In this document: positions 17,501 to 20,498 of the stretch, piece after piece
How positions within the stretch are numbered: position 1 is the stretch's first letter
Layout: each line of letters starts with the position of its first letter
Assembly: GCA_041848045.1 (NCBI GenBank)
Contig: JBGZHY010000035.1
Location: forward strand, 1-20,498
Source: CAKAHY01 sp041848045
Lineage (GTDB): Bacteria > Bacillota > Clostridia > Lachnospirales > Lachnospiraceae
Direction: 5' to 3'
DNA length: 20,498 bases
Notes under the pieces: model-generated
The model's input: only the letters and a program-made list of their open reading frames with translations
Told to the model about the DNA's origin: nothing
Databases searched by the model: none
Made by a program: the position numbers and the translations under genes

Positions 17501-17695
17501 CTTAATCACGCGGGTCAGAACATGTCCGATATGCGGTTTTCCGTTTGCCGTAGGCGGCCCGTCATAGAACATATAGGTATCGGCGTCTTTTCTTTCTTCT
17601 ATGCTCTTTTGAAAAATCTGATTGTCAGCCCAAAACTGCTCAATTTCTCTTTCTCTTTCTACAAATTTCAAGTCCGTGGGTACTTTCCTGTACAT
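14585..17695 (-). CDS. ileS: isoleucyl-tRNA synthetase, long (IleS2-type) form
   Basis: This class I enzyme charges tRNA-Ile and edits misactivated valine. The protein has 1036 residues. HIGH is at 55-58 within GPPTANGKPHIGHVL, the editing domain starts around TTTPWTLPSNLA (223-234) and has GTGIVHMAPAFGEDD, and KMSKS is at 588-592. Cysteine pairs CPRC, CWRC and CEKC are spread through the middle. The N-terminus (RKVPTDLKFVEREREIEQFW) and the length are those of the eukaryote-like IleS2 class, which is often naturally insensitive to mupirocin; that property is known for the class, not shown here. ATG 17695 has AAAGGA 8 bases upstream. An isoleucine T-box leader precedes it. It heads an apparent unit with glgP and pcrA. 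Confidence 0.97.
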   Translation of the reverse strand: MYRKVPTDLKFVEREREIEQFWADNQIFQKSIEERKDADTYMFYDGPPTANGKPHIGHVLTRVIKDMIPRYRTMKGYKVPRKAGWDTHGLPVELEVEKALGIDGKEQIEAYGLDPFISKCKESVWKYKGMWEEFSSVVGFWADMDDPYVTYHNDFIESEWWALKQIWDKGLLYKGFKIVPYCPRCGTPLSSHEVAQGYKEVKERSAIVRFKAKDDDAYFLAWTTTPWTLPSNLALCVNPDEAYVRVKHGDYTYIMAEALCESVLKENYEIVERYKGKDLEYKEYEPLFNFVHTDKKAWFITCDHYVTLSDGTGIVHMAPAFGEDDYRVCRAYDLPFVQLVDTKGEMTKETDWAGVFVKKADPMILEALEKDGKLFSAPEFEHSYPHCWRCGTPLIYYARESWYIKMSAVKEDMIRNNNTINWIPESIGKGRFGDWLENLQDWAISRNRYWGTPLNVWQCDCGHMHSIGSIEELKSLSDDCPEEIELHRPYIDEVSIRCEKCGEKMHRVPEVIDCWFDSGAMPFAQHHYPFENQDLFAQQFPADFISEAVDQTRGWFYSLLAISTLIFNLAPYRNVIVMGHVQDENGQKMSKSKGNSVDPMEALREYGADAIRWYFYSNSAPWLPNRFHGKVVMEGQRKFMGTLWNTYAFYVLYAEIDGFDPTKYSLDYASLSVMDKWLLSRLNTLILAVDKDLENYRITEAARALQNFTDELSNWYVRRCRERYWAKGMEQDKINAYMSLYTALLTLSKLAAPMIPFMTEQIYQNLVRSVDKDAPESIHLCSYPVADESCIDKALEESMEEVLDIVVLGRAARNTAAIKNRQPIGNMYVKGEKVLDDLYTQIIREELNVKQVEFTEEVEQFVSYSFKPQLKTVGPKYGKLLGQIKEALAAVDGQSAMKQLKDEGILRFDFAGEAVELSAEDLLIDTVQSEHYVSESDNKLTVVLDIRLTKELIEEGFVRELISKVQTMRKEAGFEVTDHIELALWNNDRIRDIIKANERFLVSEILCDGVRYEKMEGYEKDWNLNGEDVCVCVRKV

Positions 17696-17720
17696 CGCTT
17701 TTTCCTTTCCGTTTTCTGCA

Positions 17721-17981
17721 AAAAATCAAAAACGCCCGCCCTAAACAGGACGAGCGTGTCGTTTACCACCTATTTACATACATGATATGCTTCCCCTGTA
17801 ACGTAAGGTTTGCCGTCTTAGCCTAATTTTTTCATTTCGGTAAGCAACTCGGAAGTGATTTTCAACGCATTATCCGTATTCGGCTTCCACCCGCCCGAAC
17901 TCTCTGTAACTTCACAATGCCTCTACTGTCTTCGTCAAAGTCTTTTTATATCCTGCGCCTATGAGAGCGCTTTTGCAATCG
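17721..17981 (-). promoter_or_regulatory. T-box riboswitch, isoleucine specifier, upstream of ileS
   Basis: This leader of about 260 bases fills the gap before ileS. On the minus strand it has, in order, the Stem I 5' motif GACGAAGACAGTAGAG, the distal-loop region AGAGAG...GGGTGGAAGCCG, and the specifier loop GAAAATCACTTCCGAG. The AUC codon for isoleucine sits at 17859-17857. A diverged T-box element TAGGTGGTAAACGAC follows near 17772-17758. Last comes the terminator, an 11-bp stem (17757-17747 with 17742-17732, two or more G-U pairs) followed by TTTTTGATTTTTT. Uncharged tRNA-Ile should bind the specifier and the T-box bulge, favour the antiterminator and allow transcription of ileS and probably glgP and pcrA. 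Confidence 0.93.
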
Positions 17982-17987
17982 GAGTGT

Positions 17988-18016
17988 ATTATACCCTATT
18001 TTGTCCGGCTTGGCAA
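17988..18016 (-). promoter_or_regulatory. sigma-A promoter of the T-box/ileS unit
   Basis: On the minus strand TTGCCA (18016-18011), a 17-base spacer and a perfect TATAAT (17993-17988) place the transcription start near 17981, just upstream of Stem I of the T-box. Confidence 0.82.
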
Positions 18017-18069
18017 GGCTTGGATATCGGATGTTTTGTGCAAAAATATATTTGACGCCACCGGGCTTC

Positions 18070-18645
18070 CTATAGCTTTCTCCGTTTCATCCACCTGGTG
18101 AAGCTTTTTTTCACCCTGCTCTCCATGCATTTAAGGCCTGCGGCAAACACCACCGAAACAATAATACTTCTCCATTCTTTTAGCGAAAATAATTGATAGC
18201 GCAGCAATTCCCTCATATCAATTCCCTCTGCCGAGCCCCGCAGCAGCAAAGCTCTTACATAGGCAAGCAAGGGTATGGCTGCTGCGCTGCCCACACCCAA
18301 AAGCAGGATAGTCAGGATAATTCTCGGTATACTTATCTTGCCCCTGCCGGCGCAAAAATAGATAAGCGTCGTATAAAAACAGTTTAATATAAACAGGCAC
18401 ACAAAAGAAATATCAAAAGTTCCCAATGTATAATACTGAAAAACACTCATCGTGCCAAACACGAAGAATATGGCAAAACCCAGGCCTGTACTTAGAGCCA
18501 TATACGCAAAAGCAATAAAACTGCCGAATAAATACTCCGCATCGGGAATAAAAACCTGACTCAAAAGAGAAAGCGCGTACAGGCCTAAAGCGATTATCGT
18601 ATGCCACAGTTTACTCAAAATCATGTGCAGGTATTTCCGGTGCAT
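18070..18645 (-). CDS. five-span integral membrane protein, unknown function
   Basis: I do not recognise this 191-residue protein. Hydrophobic segments lie at about 15-33, 40-64, 77-98, 107-131 and 158-172, and the tail (173-191) is strongly basic (SRVKKSFTRWMKRRKL), so the C-terminus is probably cytoplasmic. I chose ATG 18645 because AGGAG lies 9 bases upstream; a longer start at 18708 lacks support and another ATG at 18624 has no good binding site. The chosen start lies inside the end of the rhodanese gene, overlapping it by 35 bases in another frame. The two are therefore almost certainly co-transcribed and translationally coupled, which suggests a joint role at the membrane. No clear terminator follows before the ileS promoter at 17988-18016. 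Confidence 0.8.
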   Translation of the reverse strand: MHRKYLHMILSKLWHTIIALGLYALSLLSQVFIPDAEYLFGSFIAFAYMALSTGLGFAIFFVFGTMSVFQYYTLGTFDISFVCLFILNCFYTTLIYFCAGRGKISIPRIILTILLLGVGSAAAIPLLAYVRALLLRGSAEGIDMRELLRYQLFSLKEWRSIIVSVVFAAGLKCMESRVKKSFTRWMKRRKL

Positions 18646-20107
18646 CGGCAGGAACTCCTTTTTCTCTCCGCGGCAACTCCGGATACAAGGTCCACTCATA
18701 CCATCCATTGGAATATAAACCTACATCCGGGTACCCCATCGCCATAGCATAGAACATAGCTTCGGCAGCTCTCCAACCTGTTCCGCAATGGAAAGAAAGC
18801 TTTTTATCCGGCGTTATCCCCCATAATTCCCATCTCTTTTCAATTACAGGATAACTGAACATCGTTTCATCTATATTTCGGAAATCTTCAAGATGGTAAG
18901 GGTCGGAACCGGCATAACCGAACTTTGCATTGGCAATATCTCCCGCCTCTCCTATAAAAGTATAGCCGCTGACCTCACCGATGTATTCCTTCCAGCTTCT
19001 GATTGATACAATAACCGCATTCGGATCGTTGATCAGCTGTTTTTCCGTTTCAAGATCAATAAAAATTTCCGGATTTTCCGGTATGTTCACATCCAGTTTA
19101 TCTATCGGTGAAGGAGTTACGATTCCACTTTCCAGAGGAATATTATCCGCTTTTATTCTTTTGATTCCTCCGTTTACAATGCGGACATCCTCCACACCTG
19201 CATACCTTAAAATCAAAGCAAGCCTGGCACTGGCATAAGGCTTCGGTCCATATACCACGACCAAAGTATCCTTTTTGATTCCCAAATCCTTCATCATATT
19301 GCCGATATACTCATCGCTCGGTTTTGTAAAATACGATTTCTTTTCTTCAAAACTCATAAGCTTATAGTCCTCAAGCTTTTGCGGTCCCGGAACATCTATA
19401 GCCAGGTTGGTTACGTGGAGAGCGCCTTTGATATGCCCTGCCTCATAATCCGGCTCCGTCGCCCCGAAACTAAGTTCTATAACCTTCCATTCCTTTCCTT
19501 CGGCTGAATAAGGATTTTTACCTTCTACCAAATCCTGTACCCACTGCGGATATACCAGTAGTTCGTAGTGAGGAAGTTTTTCAAGCTCTCCCGCCTTCGC
19601 CGCAATCCAGCCGTCTATTCCGCCCTGCAGGCTGTAAACCTTAAAACCTAAATCCGAAAACTGTTTCACAACAGATTCCTCTACATCTTTGGTGTCATAC
19701 AGAATCAAGGTCTGTTCCCTCTGTACCCCTCTTCTTTCCAAATCTTTATATATCTTCTCATTGTTTTCAAACATGGAAAACCAATCCTTCGGAAAATCAA
19801 CAGCTCCGGCTATATGCCCTCCCTCCGCCGAATTGATCTTCCAGCCTATGTACTCCGACTCCTGCCTGAGGTCAATAAATACAGCTTCCTTTTCATCAAC
19901 CAGTTTTTTCGCCTCTTCAATGCTGATGATTGCCGTACCGGCCTCCGCGGATGTTGACTCCGCTGTCAATGACTCCCCGGATGCTGATTCCGCCGCCACC
20001 GACTCTGCGGATGTACTTTCCTGTACCGCTTCCTTTTCCGCCGCACAAGCACATAACAGCAAAATCATCACAAAAACAAGCAATTTCCATAGATTTAAGC
20101 TCTTCAT
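18611..20107 (-). CDS. lipoprotein with three rhodanese domains, only the third with catalytic Cys
   Basis: Rhodaneses transfer sulfane sulfur through a cysteine persulfide. This 498-residue protein has a signal peptide with lipobox LCAC (Cys21), then a Ser/Ala/Glu repeat linker (about 30-57) and three rhodanese-like domains at about 60-175, 205-325 and 360-480. Domain 1 has GHIAGAVDFP but LILYDTK where the active-site Cys belongs; domain 2 has GHIKGALHV but VVVYGPK. Domain 3 has SFHCGTGWRAAE with Cys441. The first two are thus probably inactive modules for binding or structure. ATG 20107 has AAGGAGG 9 bases upstream. Its 3' end overlaps the next membrane protein gene. A role in surface sulfur transfer or sensing is inferred; the acceptor is unknown. 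Confidence 0.9.
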   Translation of the reverse strand: MKSLNLWKLLVFVMILLLCACAAEKEAVQESTSAESVAAESASGESLTAESTSAEAGTAIISIEEAKKLVDEKEAVFIDLRQESEYIGWKINSAEGGHIAGAVDFPKDWFSMFENNEKIYKDLERRGVQREQTLILYDTKDVEESVVKQFSDLGFKVYSLQGGIDGWIAAKAGELEKLPHYELLVYPQWVQDLVEGKNPYSAEGKEWKVIELSFGATEPDYEAGHIKGALHVTNLAIDVPGPQKLEDYKLMSFEEKKSYFTKPSDEYIGNMMKDLGIKKDTLVVVYGPKPYASARLALILRYAGVEDVRIVNGGIKRIKADNIPLESGIVTPSPIDKLDVNIPENPEIFIDLETEKQLINDPNAVIVSIRSWKEYIGEVSGYTFIGEAGDIANAKFGYAGSDPYHLEDFRNIDETMFSYPVIEKRWELWGITPDKKLSFHCGTGWRAAEAMFYAMAMGYPDVGLYSNGWYEWTLYPELPRREKGVPADAPEIPAHDFE

Positions 20108-20147
20108 TTCCCCATTCCTCCTTACAATATTATATTGTTACCAGTCA

Positions 20148-20176
20148 ATAATAATATAAATACAGAGCAAATACAA
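20148..20176 (-). promoter_or_regulatory. candidate promoter of the rhodanese lipoprotein gene
   Basis: On the minus strand TTGTAT (20176-20171), a 17-base spacer and TATTAT (20153-20148) lie in an AT-rich gap; transcription would start near 20141. The -35 is weak (3 of 6), so this is tentative. A nearby TTGACT has no -10 at the right distance. No clear terminator was found between truA and this site. Confidence 0.4.
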
Positions 20177-20242
20177 GATAATTCTCACTATTATTGCCAA
20201 ATTCGACAAGAGGCCTACGAACGCAAATCGCCGACGGATTTT

Positions 20243-20498
20243 CTATTCCTCATATTCTATCCCCAACAAAAACAGGCCCCTTGCCGGCATTGTCTGTCCC
20301 GCCAGATTTCTGTCCCTGGCCTTTAATACATCATAAACCGCCTCAGCCTCCATCTGACCCATTCCCACCTTTAACAGGGTTCCGGCAATAATCCGCACCA
20401 TATTGTATAAAAATCCGTTTCCCCTGATGACAATCTCCAGCATATCTCCGTTTTCCACCACTTCCAGAGAATAAATCGTCCGCACCGGAGAGCTCGCA
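20243..20498 (-). CDS. truA: tRNA pseudouridine synthase A, C-terminal part (5' end cut by window)
   Basis: TruA converts uridines 38-40 of the tRNA anticodon arm to pseudouridine. The 84 full C-terminal residues visible contain the family end motifs: RTIYSLEVVENGD, IRGNGFLYNMVRIIAGTLLK, then KVGMGQMEAE, KARDRNLAGQTMPARGLFL and GIEYEE. The catalytic aspartate lies in the missing N-terminal part. The tail is normal apart from Met in place of the common Ala in AGxTAPA. The stop is TAG at 20245-20243. The gene continues beyond the right edge, so its start and operon partners are not seen. Confidence 0.93.
   Translation of the reverse strand, partial: ASSPVRTIYSLEVVENGDMLEIVIRGNGFLYNMVRIIAGTLLKVGMGQMEAEAVYDVLKARDRNLAGQTMPARGLFLLGIEYEE

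Noticed and set aside
16538..17785. Plus-strand open frame of 415 codons opposite ileS and the T-box terminator
   Set aside because: It is antisense to motif-complete ileS and runs into its leader. No start signal and no recognisable protein features.
20218..20242. Terminator directly after truA
   Set aside because: Only a five-pair stem (AAATC with GATTT) and no following T run could be found.

Overview
The window reads as chromosome of an anaerobic low-GC Firmicute, most likely a Clostridia/Lachnospiraceae-type bacterium. The signs are strong AGGAGG-type ribosome binding sites, a T-box riboswitch in front of ileS, a PcrA-type helicase with the GDDDQSIYKFRGA motif, and close-packed genes almost all on the minus strand. 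Only one convincing gene, a GntR regulator, is on the plus strand. No rRNA, tRNA, CRISPR array, insertion sequence or phage gene was seen. Both ends cut a gene: rlmD on the left (its 3' end is missing) and truA on the right (its 5' end is missing).

Region 1 (1-1450) is rlmD, a 23S rRNA uracil methyltransferase with its own extended -10 promoter. Region 2 (about 1475-8630) is visibly more AT-rich and looks like an accessory catabolic locus. One minus-strand operon, read from 6366 down to a strong terminator at 1478-1514, encodes a URO-D-fold methyltransferase-like protein, an EamA/DMT transporter, and the three parts of a TRAP transporter (DctP, DctQ, DctM). Divergent from it is a GntR/UTRA regulator whose promoter overlaps a TGTA-N2-TACA palindrome. 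Convergent with the regulator is an iron-sulfur protein of the L-cysteine desulfidase (CyuA/YhaM, UPF0597) family, which has a perfect consensus promoter. Together they suggest regulated uptake and breakdown of a small organic acid; the substrate cannot be read from the sequence.

Region 3 (8696-9857) holds a GPR1/FUN34/YaaH acetate-type transporter and a 90-residue single-span membrane protein with a very acidic tail, each followed by a hairpin. Region 4 (9912-18016) is a housekeeping unit: an isoleucine T-box leader, then ileS, glgP and pcrA separated by only 12 and 2 bases with no terminator between them. Glycogen phosphorylase and the helicase may therefore be partly transcribed under isoleucine-tRNA control.

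Region 5 (18070-20242) encodes a lipoprotein with three rhodanese domains, only the last of which keeps the catalytic cysteine, and an overlapping downstream gene for an unrecognised five-span membrane protein. The end of truA closes the window.

The least ordinary parts are the URO-D/TRAP/desulfidase-family locus and the tri-rhodanese lipoprotein with its membrane partner.
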